Positions 36,075 through 47,081 of a stretch of 64,000 nt of DNA are shown piece by piece; position 1 is the first letter of the stretch; every line of letters starts with the position of its first letter. The notes under the pieces are model-generated. The model had not been told where the DNA came from and ran no database searches. It was given only the letters and a program-made list of their open reading frames with translations. The stretch is taken from contig JAVXUO010000652.1 of NCBI GenBank assembly GCA_033065855.1, positions 82,446-146,445 of the forward strand, read 5' to 3'. The DNA comes from Escallonia rubra. Lineage: Eukaryota; Streptophyta; Magnoliopsida; Escalloniales; Escalloniaceae. The translations under genes and the position numbers were made by a program.

Positions 36075-36702
36075 GTGGCCGGCATATGAGAGTCGCGACA
36101 AAATCGCTATCCTAAAGGTTTTATCGTCTCCATACGCACGGATTCCAATGAACGATAAACCCTTTAAGATAAAACTCAAGGCGCGCAGCGTCGCGTTCTC
36201 TATGTATACGTCCACATGAGGACTGTTGAACTGGCCCGATCAAGTTGCCCAAAAACCAAAATTATAGAGAATGTAAAGAGCATATAAAATATCAAACATA
36301 TGCCACGATGTGTGTGTTCTCCATGGTAGGAGTGGTCTTCTTTTATAGTAGAAGAAGACTATGGGTTACACTAGAGATGTCAATGTGTGTGGCCGGCATA
36401 TGAGAGTCGCGACAAAATCGCTATCCTAAAGGTTTTATCATCTCCATACACACGGATTCCAACGAACGATAAACCCTTTAAGATAAAACTTAAGGCGCGC
36501 AGCGTCGCATTCTCTATGTATACGTCCACATGAGGACTGTTGAACTGGCCCGATCAAGTTGCCCAAAAACCAAAATTATAGAGAATGTAAAGAGCATATA
36601 AAATATCAAACATATGCCACGATGTGTGTGTTCTCCATGGTAGGAATGGTCTTATTTTATAGTAGAAGAAGACTATGGGTTACAGTAGAGATGTCAATGG
36701 GC
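36075..36702 (-). repeat. ~314-bp tandem duplication, probably Copia LTR sequence
   Basis: Two head-to-tail copies (36075-36388 and 36389-36702) differ at about ten sites. They start TGGCCGGCATATGAGAGTC and end ATGTCAATG. On the minus strand each has CTATAAAAGAAGACC or its variant CTATAAAATAAGACC, a TATA box, and lies directly upstream of the Copia gag leader, so each is likely a piece of the element's LTR promoter. TG...CA termini and a primer-binding site were not found, so the LTR assignment is inference; the duplication itself is plain. Confidence 0.65.
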
Positions 36703-36890
36703 CGGCCCAACCCGGGCCTCAAAGGAAAATGGGTCGGGGCCGGGTCAGATTTCTGGGATATATAGGCCCAGTCCAAGCCCATGCCCTAGGCCCAATATTT
36801 AGGGCCGGGCTTGGGCCGGGCCCGGGCCAGATTTCTGGGATATATAGGCCCAGTCGCCAATATTTAGGGCCGGGCCCGGGCCCAATTTTT
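36686..36890. repeat. GGGCCGGGCCC-rich transposon end
   Basis: TAGAGATGTCAATGGGCC starts a run of GGGCCGGGCCCGGGCC palindromic motifs, with a ~90-bp internal duplication around TTTCTGGGATATATAGGCCCAGTC. This style is typical of plant hAT subterminal DNA. The matching far end is not seen, so it is probably truncated. Confidence 0.45.
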
Positions 36891-39800
36891 TTTTCTCTCT
36901 TTCCCAACTTCTTGTTATTCAAATTAAAGATTTGAATTGCGATAATTTCTTATTATATGTAAGCAAATTGTGTGTATGCAAACAAGTAAATGTCTTAATA
37001 TGTGTACATGTAGTAAAAATCATTTAGAATACATGCATACTAAACATGTGGCTAGTAGATGGTTGACGCATGCAATGGAATGGACCTGCATAAGTTAAAG
37101 TTTGGATTGAAATTGACAAGAGGGTACTTGCTTGCTTCCCTATAAATTTGGAACTGGAAATGGCAGGATATCGCTTATATAACTAGAATTTACTATCTTA
37201 CACATATTGGCTTTGTGCACCATAAAAGTGCACCTAAACTTTGAATTTGAAGTGTGTTTATATGTTATTTCTTACTAGGATTCGCGGTTATACGCACCTT
37301 AATTTTCGTCACTAAAGTATTAGCGACAAAAAGGCTACATCTTTAGCGACAGATGGAGATATTGCTAGATTCTCCCAAGTTTATTTCACTTCATTCGTTG
37401 TGTTATCTCTAGTTTTACTTATTAGTACCGACTTTAAACCCATTGCAATGTACCAACAACTACGTTTCTCAAACTATTGTATTTTATTATACTTTTTTCA
37501 CTAAAGTCCTGATTTCCAGGTAAGTAGAAAAAATTGAAGATTAATAAAAAAACCAAGACTTGATGGATAAAACAATAAAGAATTCTTAGGCGGACAAAAA
37601 ATTGCATAGACTTGAGGCATTAATATCCAAAATTATATCAAAGAAAACATAGATATTAAAGAGCAATAGGATTCTAGACTTGCATAGACTTGAGGCATAG
37701 ATATCAAAGAAAACATAGATATTAAAGAGCAATAGCATTAATATCCAAAAAATTGCATAGACTTGAGGCATTAATATCCAAAATCATATCGAAGAAAACA
37801 TAGATATTAAAAATTGCATAGACTAATAGGATTCTAAGTTCTAACCCTATTAATACTAGGCAATTGCTAAAGAGCAAGAAAGCGTTTGTTGTAAGGTGGG
37901 GTAATCCAATTGTCTTTCTCAAAGTATCTATCTAAAGTGCCAAGCTACTATCAACTAGAGTAAAGGCAAATCAACGTCTGCCTTTTAGTAATTAGATTCA
38001 AAGGCTTCATTTTGGATTAGAGATCTAAGGTAGACTCTCAACTTTGGGGAATAGGGTTGCACTATCTGGGGCCGTTGGGCGGCTTTATCGCTATTAGTAA
38101 TCAATATTGACATAACAGAAGCCGGTGGATCGACCAACTAGCTTAGTTCCTTCTTCATCGGGGAAGAGAATATTGGAATATTTTAATAAAATAAAATGTA
38201 CATTAAAGCATTATAATTATAGTGCTAGTTATGGCTATATGGTATTTACTCACTTATATATTATGAAATGAGTTATAAATGTAATGATGAGTTTTAACTC
38301 ATACTTGTTTATGGACTATACAATATGTTTTATTATTTGACATTATTGAGAAAGATTATCATTATTCCATAAGTTACAAAAGCTTTTAAGTTTACTTACG
38401 TGGTCAATATATGGATTATGATTGATCATGTATATAAGGCCATAAGGTGTGACATAGAAAGACTTGAAGCTACTATACTTTCAAAACTTAGTGTTTTCTA
38501 CCCTACTATCATAATGTATTTTCCTTTATAGTATATATTACATATATTTTTTGTACTTAGGTAACGTGATCGTGAACTGATTCATACCGTCTTTCTGTGG
38601 ACGTGCACATGATTGAGACATAACTGCGTCAATATGTTTTATTTTGGAGACTTTATATGCCATCAACGTCTGTATGTAAGGAGACGATAACGTCTTTAGG
38701 ACAACGTCTTTATCGCGACTCTCACGGGTCAACTATTTTATATCATTTTACTACTCTAAATTATAAAAAAAAATTATCAAGAGTTCATACAGAATTACTT
38801 TCAATTATTTATAATTATTTTGTTATGTTTAATTATCTATTGTTGCTAATATTTTTGTCGTGGAAAATACAAATCAAAATCTAAATTTTTTAACAAAGTA
38901 CAGCTAGACAACGAGCTTAATTCATCTCTGACCCATCTTAGAATCTTATGGCTTTTGAGCTTTTTCATTGGGTTTTCCCTAAAAAAAAGTTCTCTACGAA
39001 TAGGTCTAGTGAACCGGAAAACTTGCATCTGGTTGTGGGCAAACAGCCTCTTCATTGTTAAGGAGGAAGTGAGGGAGAGATTGCTAGCTCCATCATATTC
39101 AGAATCTCTGATTGTGGGACATTTTTGTAAGCTACATATCCTTACTTATTGTAAGGGACTAGAGCTGAAAATCATGGTAAACTAATGGTTTAAAGTCTTT
39201 GTTCAGGCATGCATGGAGCTCTTCCCCGTTCTTGTGGACTTTGAAAGTCTGCTGCTACGTACTACCCTTGACTGTTGGAGAGTGAATAGACCTGTGGCCT
39301 TCCCTGTGCATGTGGCTACAAGGAAACCCAACCTTCAAAGCGCACATTTTTTAGTCTAACTTAATCGTCTTCATCGTCAGCATGTGTTGGCAAAGATTAG
39401 CAGCATGGACACCCCCACGCGCATTGTTCGTGGAGGTCCAGCTAGTCTCTTATAAATTTTTCTAGTTAAAGAAATGATTGATTGATTGGTGACAAAGCGT
39501 TTGGAGGTCCTACTGGTCTCTTTTGAAATTTTCTAAATTAGAGATTGACTAGTGGCAAATTTTAGCCCGGCAACAAGTAAATACGAAACGAAGTGCAAAG
39601 CGTCCCGAAAAAGAAAAAAATGTGTATAACAGCTCTCATCTAAAAATTCTAATAAACATATATTTTTATATAATTACACTGATAGTGAAACTAATTCAAT
39701 ATTTTTCACCATCTAGTCAATAGCTTCTTTGTAATAGGAACAAAAAAAAAATATTTACTGATAATGTCTAAAGAAAGAAGAGATTAAACAACTAGATAAG

Positions 39801-40490
39801 TTAAACACGGTTTTAAGAGTGTTTTAAACATATAGATATTTTTTTGCCAACCACTTTTACCCTATAATAAAAAAAATCGCATAAAACAAGTTTGACCACT
39901 TTATAATCAATGATCCGAACACCCTCTAAAATCATAAATCACACTTTCGTGGTTTATGTTTTTAAACACTTGTGATGAAATATGTTTGACCAACAAAAAC
40001 TACTAGATTACCATCAAAGTTCTTATTAAATGACATTGCATGCCCTTTCAAAATTATTATTGATTTGTATTTTGAATGTGTTAGAAGGAGAAGTAGTGGA
40101 GAACATTGGTTAAATGGTGATAAATATTAAGTCAGTTTCACTATATATATATAGTATAATAATCCAAAAGCTAGAGGAGAGCTAGCTATGCATGATTGCA
40201 TGTGATCTTTTGCTTTTTTTTCTTTTTGGCTTTTTGCACCTTGTTTCAAAGGTAACTGTTGATCACCTTAAAGTTGTCACTGATTGTTCTTTTATGTAGA
40301 AATTTTGTAGAGGAGAGAAGGCCAATGCTGCACATCTCTCCCTCTTTTTCCATGTGCGAATTTATTTCGCCCTTTTTTCTATTTTAGGAAAGTCAGCTCT
40401 TCCGGTCGCGAATATCCTAGAATTATGCTGTCCAAGTAATAACATGTATGAACCATGTATCAAGAATGGAAAAAAAATTGGCTGCTACCC
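36891..40490. other. AT-rich intergenic DNA with transposon scraps
   Basis: No gene is seen. A short TTTAGCGACA/CGTCACTAAAG cluster at 37285-37350 belongs to the subterminal repeat family seen at 29040-29545. A direct repeat of GGAGGTCC(A/T)(G/A)CT(A/G)GTCTCTT occurs near 39430 and 39505. Otherwise only short, motif-free ORFs. Confidence 0.45.
37600..37845. repeat. Degenerate tandem repeat, 60-80-bp units
   Basis: TTGCATAGACT(TGAGGCA) recurs at about 37602, 37681, 37753 and 37813, alternating with AAAGAAAACATAGATATTAAA. Unit length varies by internal loss of sub-blocks. Confidence 0.8.
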
Positions 40491-40498
40491 CGGTTGGA

Positions 40499-40662
40499 GG
40501 AATCTTCCTCCTACCCTTTATATAGCGACAATCAATTGTCTTTAAATGTTTCTAGTAGCTTTAGTTTAATGACGCTAAAAAAGTGTTGCTAATAATTGTT
40601 GTCGTTTGAAACATTTAGCCACTATTAATTGTCACTATACATGGGGTTGAAGGAAGATTCTT
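40499..40662. mobile_element. MITE-like element upstream of the LysM gene
   Basis: Imperfect inverted ends GGAATCTTCCTCCTACCC and (inward from the right) GAATCTTCCTTCAACCCC, then TATAG(C/T)GACAAT on both sides. The core ATGACGCTAAAAAAGTGTTGCTAA is shared with elements at 41875-42065 and 53277-53469. Non-coding. Ends approximate. Confidence 0.55.
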
Positions 40663-40887
40663 ACGACGCGAGTAAGAGTCAAAGTTTGTTCATAAAAAAT
40701 TATGGTATACCAGGATTACAGTAGACAACTATAAGCATCAACTTTTCAGCTTACTCCTCTAACCAGCTCCTCGTGGAGATCGAGAAAACGAGAATCGTAA
40801 ACACCGAACAAGGTTACAATGAATCTTCTTGGACGGAGCGTCTTCTACAAGCGGGTAATGCCATGCACAAAGCCAGCGCAGAAACTG

Positions 40888-40895
40888 TATAAATA
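40888..40895 (+). promoter_or_regulatory. TATA box of the LysM gene
   Basis: TATAAATA lies 72 bp before the ATG at 40967. Transcription should start about 30 bp downstream, after the in-frame upstream ATG at 40895, which overlaps the box itself. This excludes the longer ORF start and supports 40967. Confidence 0.75.
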
Positions 40896-40966
40896 TGCAG
40901 CTGTTACTAGGGTTCAAAGTCATTCATTCGCTTATTCAATTCCATTTCTCTTACATAAGATCATCT

Positions 40967-41590
40967 ATGGCTGCCTTTAATCTCTGTCTTCCTCTCTTCC
41001 TCCTAACTCTGTCTGTAACAGTAGTCGCTTCCGTCGTCGTCGCCCAATCATCTACCGTGTTCCCTTTCACTTGCTCTAAGCAAATCGATGGGTGTCTTTC
41101 TGTACTCTACCAAGACAATGGCCTTCAGGTGGACCAGATTGCCTCTTACTACTCAGTCCCGACATCAGAAATCAGCCCCATCACCCATGGGAACAAACAG
41201 GACTTCATTGTGGTGGTACCTTGTTCGTGCAAAACTGTCAATGGCACGACCGGGTATTTCTACGACACGCTCTACACTGTGCAACAATTCGACACATTTT
41301 CCAAAGTTTCGGGCCAGATTTACAGCGGACAAGTTTGGCCGGTTTCAGGCGAAGAAAGGTCTTTTATCCCAGGAAACGTAGTCCCCATGCATCTTGTGTG
41401 TGGATGCATAAGAAGTGATTCTCAAACTGTGGTCACGTATACTGTTCAGAACGGCGATACATTGTTAAGCATAGCCAAATTTCTATCTGCTAAAGTGAGT
41501 GACATAGTGCGTTTGAACAAACATCTGCTAAAAAATCCAGAGTTTATTGAAGTGGGTTGGGTGTTGTATGTGCCTGCGGGGACGAACTGA
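40967..41590 (+). CDS. Secreted LysM-domain protein, 207 aa, single exon
   Basis: Residues 1-27 are a signal peptide (hydrophobic core LPLFLLTLSVTVVASVVV). The mature part begins near QSSTVFPFTC. It has the plant LysM-receptor ectodomain layout: Cys36 and Cys43, then three LysM-like segments separated by two Cys-x-Cys motifs (PCSC at 85-88 and VCGC at 144-147). The third LysM (YTVQNGDTLLSIAKFL, 158-203) is the clearest; the first two are diverged. In LYM/LYP and LYK proteins such ectodomains bind chitin or peptidoglycan oligomers at the cell surface. Here the protein stops right after LysM 3, with no transmembrane segment, kinase or GPI signal, so a soluble apoplastic protein is expected. Such a protein could bind glycans or act as a decoy; that is inference. 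Related MITEs lie on both sides. Confidence 0.85.
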   Translation: MAAFNLCLPLFLLTLSVTVVASVVVAQSSTVFPFTCSKQIDGCLSVLYQDNGLQVDQIASYYSVPTSEISPITHGNKQDFIVVVPCSCKTVNGTTGYFYDTLYTVQQFDTFSKVSGQIYSGQVWPVSGEERSFIPGNVVPMHLVCGCIRSDSQTVVTYTVQNGDTLLSIAKFLSAKVSDIVRLNKHLLKNPEFIEVGWVLYVPAGTN

Positions 41591-41711
41591 ACTGAATTCA
41601 ATCGCGGCACAGAAATTGTGTTAATAATTAGAGCTAGTCACAGTGCGCATGCGCTGCACGTTTAAGCGATGAATATCATCTTGATTGAAAGTTTGTGACT
41701 TTTGGTTTCTT

Positions 41712-41717
41712 AATAAA
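41712..41717 (+). terminator. Poly(A) signal of the LysM gene
   Basis: AATAAA about 122 bp after the stop codon, within a TTGGTTTCTTAATAAAGC context, at a typical plant distance. Confidence 0.5.
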
Positions 41718-41874
41718 GCAGCCTTACTAATGCATGTGCTCTGCGTGTTGAAATTACCAGTGACCAGCTCTAAATAGATTTAATGTGGCAAGAATAATTT
41801 TAGGTGGATAGTCCCAACGCCTCATCTATGTTACGTTAACGAGGAACACTTTGGGTTGTTACCATAGTTGTAAG

Positions 41875-42065
41875 AAAGATAATTACAATCTTCTTTTTAT
41901 GACAACAATTAATGGTCAATTAATGTTGTTAGTGGCTTTTATTTAATGATGCTAAAAAGATACTGCTAAGAATTATCGTTAAAAGTGTTAGCAAAAACAA
42001 GATCACTCACTATATTTAGTGATGCTAGAAAAATGTTGCGAAGAATTGTAACTATCTTCTTATAT
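41875..42065. mobile_element. MITE-like element downstream of the LysM gene
   Basis: Ends GTAAGAAAGATAATTACAATC and (inward) AAGAAGATAGTTACAATTC form an inverted pair. The core ATGATGCTAAAAAGATACTGCTAA matches the upstream MITE. Ends approximate and diverged. Confidence 0.5.
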
Positions 42066-42514
42066 AACCAGGTTAGCGGCCAAAACTTTTTCATGTTAAC
42101 AATCAACGGCACCGTCTTGCAATACAAAGCGGAAGATGGAACTGCATGCTTTGCGTTCAGGTCCAGTTGCATTTGCACTATTACATAGGTGATTGGTTCA
42201 ATTTGGTTGTCACGATAGTTAAAACAGCACCATAGTTATACGTGCACATTGGTACAACCTTTTATAGATGTGCATCAAGAACAACATGAGAGACATTCAC
42301 AGGGGAAAAGCTACAACTGAAATCTTAGGACCACTCAAAATACACCTATGACTCAGTTAGCCCATAAAAGATCCAAAACCTAAGCTCAGAACTCCCTGAC
42401 CGAAATTGCTGGTGACAATGACAACAACGTAAAATACCATTCTAAGGAAGGGACAAACGCCCTAACAAGAGAAGGCAGCTGGTTACTGCTCCGACTACCC
42501 ATGAGACTTGAGAA

Positions 42515-44092
42515 TAGGGGTGTGCACGGTGCGGTTGGTTCGGTTTCGAGACTGAATACGAAACCGAACCGACCAACATCGGTTTGGGAAAAAATAAACC
42601 AAATCGCACTCGAACGGTTCGGTTTGAACGGTTCGGTTTGAACGGATTGAATGGATCGAACGGTTCGGTTTGAGCGGATCGAACGGTTTGGGCTAGACTC
42701 CTTTCTTCTAGTCCCAAAATAATGAATTGTGTACTAAAAACTCAAAGTAACCAAGCAATATACTAGCAGATATAATCAAGAGACAAGAGGAACAAAAAAG
42801 GCCAAAGCATTTGGATTTGTTCTACATACAAGATTTTAGGTAAACAAATATAAAAGTAATGCAGAACAAGAATATAAAGAAAGACCCAATAAGGAGATAA
42901 AACTGAAAAAGATTCTTACAGGAAGCAAACAAAGTTATAAACTAAAAACACACTGAATGTAGATGGAGAGGAACAACAACCAAAACCTTGGCAGCTCACA
43001 CCACAGCCAGCAGCAAAAGAGTAGCTACATTCATATCTCTACTTTAAACGCATTGCAAGAATCTATAAAAGCAACAATCTAGGGTAGGAATTTCTCCCTA
43101 AACCAAAAGGAGGCTCAGAAACAAGTACGACAATAAATGGGAAGCTCTTCGCTTTCAAAGCCCACCAACCCCTCTCTCCAGATGAAGCGATATGAAGGAA
43201 AACCCAAATAAGCTTATCTAGCCTCTTCATGACTTAAACCAAAATTGGGAAGACTAAAATTAACATGATTAAGAAGACTAAAGAGTGTTCTCAACAAGCC
43301 CCTTCTTTGTCCCTCCACCTCGCCAGCCCCAGCTTTAATCTCATCCAATGCAAACAGCTTAGACTTACCGTTCCACTCAATAGAAGGCCTTGATAGGCCA
43401 GGAAAAGAATCCAACTGCTGGAATCTTGCACTTTCGTGAGATAGTCTTCAGACACCTGGGTGGGTGGGCTTGTTCGGAAAAGGGGGGAGGTGGAGATGGC
43501 CACTAGAGGAGAGACGTGGCTGAGGGAGGCGCTGCCGTGGAGGGCCGGCGTGGAGCAATAGACAGATCTTGTCGTAAGATCTGAAGGTTGAAGCTCGGCA
43601 GAAGGCTGAGGCACAGTCGTGGGAGGTGGAGACGGCCACTAGAGGAGAGACGTGGCTGAGGGAGGCGCTGCCGTGGAGGGCCGGCGTGGAGCAATAGGCA
43701 GATCTTGTCGTAAGATCTGAAGGCTGAAGCTCGGCAGAAGGCTGTGGTCTGTGGAGGCATGGAGCAATCCAGATCTGACGGCAGTTAGTAGGAATTAGGG
43801 TAAATGAAATTTAGGGTTACTTGCTATTTATATTAATGGGTTAAGTTTAACTAAGGCAGTTAGTAAAATTAACTGGGGTTAATTAAAAAATATATATATA
43901 TTATATATTAAGTACGGTCGGTTCGGTTTATATTGGTTTCAAAAAATTAAAACCGAACCGACCGAACCGATTATGCGGTTTGGAAAAAAAAAACCGAACC
44001 AACTGTTTTTGCGATCGGTTTGGAATTAGTCGGATTGGTTGGTTCGATTTTCACGGTTGGATTGGTTTTCACGGTTTAAATGCCCACCCCTA
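42515..44092. mobile_element. Non-autonomous hAT element, 1578 bp
   Basis: Ends TAGGGGTGTGCA and (inward from right) TAGGGGTGGGCA are hAT terminal inverted repeats. Subterminal regions are packed with GGTTCGGTTT/AACCGAACCG motifs. An exact 8-bp duplication, CTTGAGAA, flanks it (42507-42514 and 44093-44100). The interior has no transposase; ORFs there come from a GC-rich duplicated segment. The exact duplication indicates modest age. Confidence 0.9.
43486..43757. repeat. 136-bp tandem duplication inside the hAT element
   Basis: Copies 43486-43621 and 43622-43757 share GGAGGTGGAGA(T/C)GGCCACT, GAGACGTGGCTGAGGG and CAGATCTTGTCGTAAG with only a few changes. The internal GATCTTGTCGTAAGATC is itself palindromic. 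Confidence 0.9.
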
Positions 44093-44100
44093 CTTGAGAA

Positions 44101-47081
44101 CACCGTCAAGGAACTTCTTGCAGACTGAATCAAGGACAAGTGTATAACCCTTCCTCCTCCCAGAACTGAACCTACGCAGGAGGACTTAATCAAGCCCACT
44201 TATTGCCCCATCATATAACTGTTAGCCATCCCCCTCAAGAATCGTAGGATCCTCACATTTGCTTTTTCCAAAAAGATTAGATTCCGAGAATTCAAACTCT
44301 AAAAGATCAGAGATGTGCGCCGCGCGCCCAAGCCTTAGCTGATTTTGGAGCAACTACCTCTATGTTACCATTCCAATTCTATAGTTGTGTTTTTCTCTTT
44401 GCAAGTTCCAAGCAATTTTCTTCCTTTGTACGTACAAATGCATGGTTTCCTATCTATGTTATTAATGCAAAGTTTCCATTATTGACTTAGACTATCTTTC
44501 AAGTTACGATTTGCTAGTGATAGGATTCATGGTTCTACAAGCCGATCCATATTCTTAGTTGTACATTTTGACAACTGCATACACATCAATCCCATGGCAT
44601 AGGTCTATAAGCACCAGCCTCGAGTACTTCGTTAGGAGCAGTAACTGATACCATCTATTGGGTATGTAAGCTATTGAATCCTAGTCGTTGAATTCAACTA
44701 ATACTCCGTAATTAGGTTAAACTAAAGTTTGTTCTTATTTTGCATAAAAATTATTAAAAATGAAAAAAAAAACTGGAGAGCTATATAGGGTATGATGAGG
44801 TACGTAACAACTGTTGATCGAATAAATTAGTCCTCGAGTCCGAATAGGATTCCGCATATTATAAGGCTTAATCGATGATCCAGAGTCAATTTAGGGTTTA
44901 TTGTCTTCCCTATTAATTATTTTAGTCAACCCTGTAACTAATATGACGGTTCTGAAAACCAGATTTTTCGCAATTGTACATTTGAGTAAGAATTAGGTTT
45001 TTATTCATAAATTGAGAGGACAAAATCTCTTTAAAGGTCTTTCTGTAGTGTTGTGTTGTGTTGTGTAGAGAGACCAAGCACACAGAGTCTTTACAAGCAA
45101 AGCGAAAATTTTATTAAATTTCTTTGTCAAGCACTTTACGTCTCAAGAATTCTTTTGCTTTATTTCAAGAACAATAAGCACTGATCTAGTGTTACTCTTC
45201 CTTTTGGTTAAATCAAAGAAAAATTTGCCACCAACTTTTGTGGTCGTACAAGTCAAGGATTATCATGCTCGTTCAGGATAAACCTACCATCGATCAAGCA
45301 CACCTTGATAACCTTTCAAGCGTGAATACTTGAAAAAGCTAAAATTATAAATTCAAGATTAAGCTCTTTTAACCCTTAATTCGTGCCAATCGGGAGACTG
45401 ACTCAAAAAAATTGATCATTTGTTTGGTGCAAAAATCAGAAAGTGCTGCTTTTACCATGTATTTGGGGGTAAAAATTGCAACCACTGCCCACGCTCGCAA
45501 TCACCAGCCCACCACGCAGCCGTCACCCTGACTACCGATTGAACAGGTGGTGAGAGGAAGAGCAAATTGGGTTTGAAATTAGATAGAAAAGACAGAAAAG
45601 GTTGGGTTTTGTCACGATTTATTTGGCCAGAATCTGATGGTTTAGCCGTTAGTTAATAAACGTGGTTGGTCCACTTGTAATCAAAATGCAAGTACAGGGC
45701 AAATATGTTAAACCAACCAAGCATTGTATGACATTTAAAGTGCAATTTAAAAGCTCTTACCAACCAACTTTTAAAAAAAAAATTTATTTTCTACGCACAT
45801 TTTCCCAAGCCACTTACCACACCTACCCCGAAACTTACTTTAAAACAACGGAGAAAGTAAAAACGAAAAATGAGAAATATACAGAGAAACTCAAATATCG
45901 GACTGTCTAGATTTATACGATGAGACTGAAAATTTGAATAACTAGTAAAACTTTTACCTGCAACTAAAAAAAAAGTTGGCTCTTGGTGTTGTTATTGACG
46001 TAAAATAATTCTAAAGTCATCACAGTCTTTTGGTAAAAACCTTTTCAAAAACTTTAATTTTACCCTTTATTTCACCTCTTCAAATCAGTCAACCTGGTGT
46101 TCTAAAGAAAGTAATAATAGTCATTAAGATAGCGTAAAATTTAATCTACTTCTCAATGCTCTCCTACCTTTCATCCCACTACCTACCTCTCTTCCCATCT
46201 ATTTGTAACTACACATAACTCATTAATTATCTCTTTTTTTATCCACCCTTCAAGTTACTTTATTACTTAAATTTCTTAACTTTTTGTACAGATCTACTAA
46301 ATAAAAAATTACAAATTATATTTGTACAGACATCGTCTTTGTTCTAAACGCTAATTAACTTGATTAAACTCAAAATGACCAGCATTTACCATAAATCCTT
46401 TTAGGCCAGCGAACCAAGTATAGCGGGATTTGGATCTCTTGCAGGGGTGTTGTCCTTCTGTCTGTAAGAGAGGGTGGTGGTTCTCTCTCTCTCTCTTCTC
46501 CCTCTCTCTTAGCAACACATGATAACGCTCTTATTGTAACCATGACAGCATCCGTGCTGTAATCATAATTACAGCAGAAAATCCGTATCTAGTAGAGCGT
46601 TACACGTCAGACAAAGAAACCCGTTGCACAAAAGAGTCGTATACCACCCACTTGGTGGGTCGTCATCACTAAGCGTACACGTCTGACTCTAACCTTTTCA
46701 TCTCCCAATCACAGCCGCCCAATTCATCACCAGAATCTCTTCTAATCTAGTATTTGTCTGATCAGGCTGTCCACGTGGTGCCATACCGGTCTCACCATAG
46801 CCCAGCCTTCACCACCAGCCTACGCAACCCCAGAGTCCTAAAACCCCCAAAACTGCTAACCGTTACAGGGTCTGAATGGTCTAAAGTCTGGTGAGTGTCA
46901 CGCGCTAATGCTGGCGCGTGTGATGGTTTTAACTGAGTGGGTCATGCGTGAGGTCTTCGTCCACTGTGAGGTAAGCTGTAAAAGGCCTTTGCGAAAGCGA
47001 ATCAGCCATTAACATCTGCCTGCCACCACACGAACGCCACCGCCGCCGTCACCGCCGTGTCATACTTCCTGCGCCGCCCAG
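44101..47081. other. Intergenic DNA and promoter region of the CTL gene
   Basis: 44101-46400 is AT-rich with nothing recognised. From about 46400 the G+C rises, with a (TC)n tract at 46479-46510 and an imperfect inverted repeat around CACGCGCTAATGCTGGCGCGTGTG (46898-46922). The promoter and leader of the gene at 47082 should lie between there and 47081; no clear TATA box is seen. Confidence 0.4.

Noticed and set aside
36719-36935. Gly/Pro-rich ORFs
   Set aside because: Translations of the GGGCCGGGCCC repeat of a truncated transposon end.
44101-44360. Possible exon near the hAT insertion
   Set aside because: Short minus-strand open stretches can be joined across the hAT site, but no motif or splice signal supports a gene.
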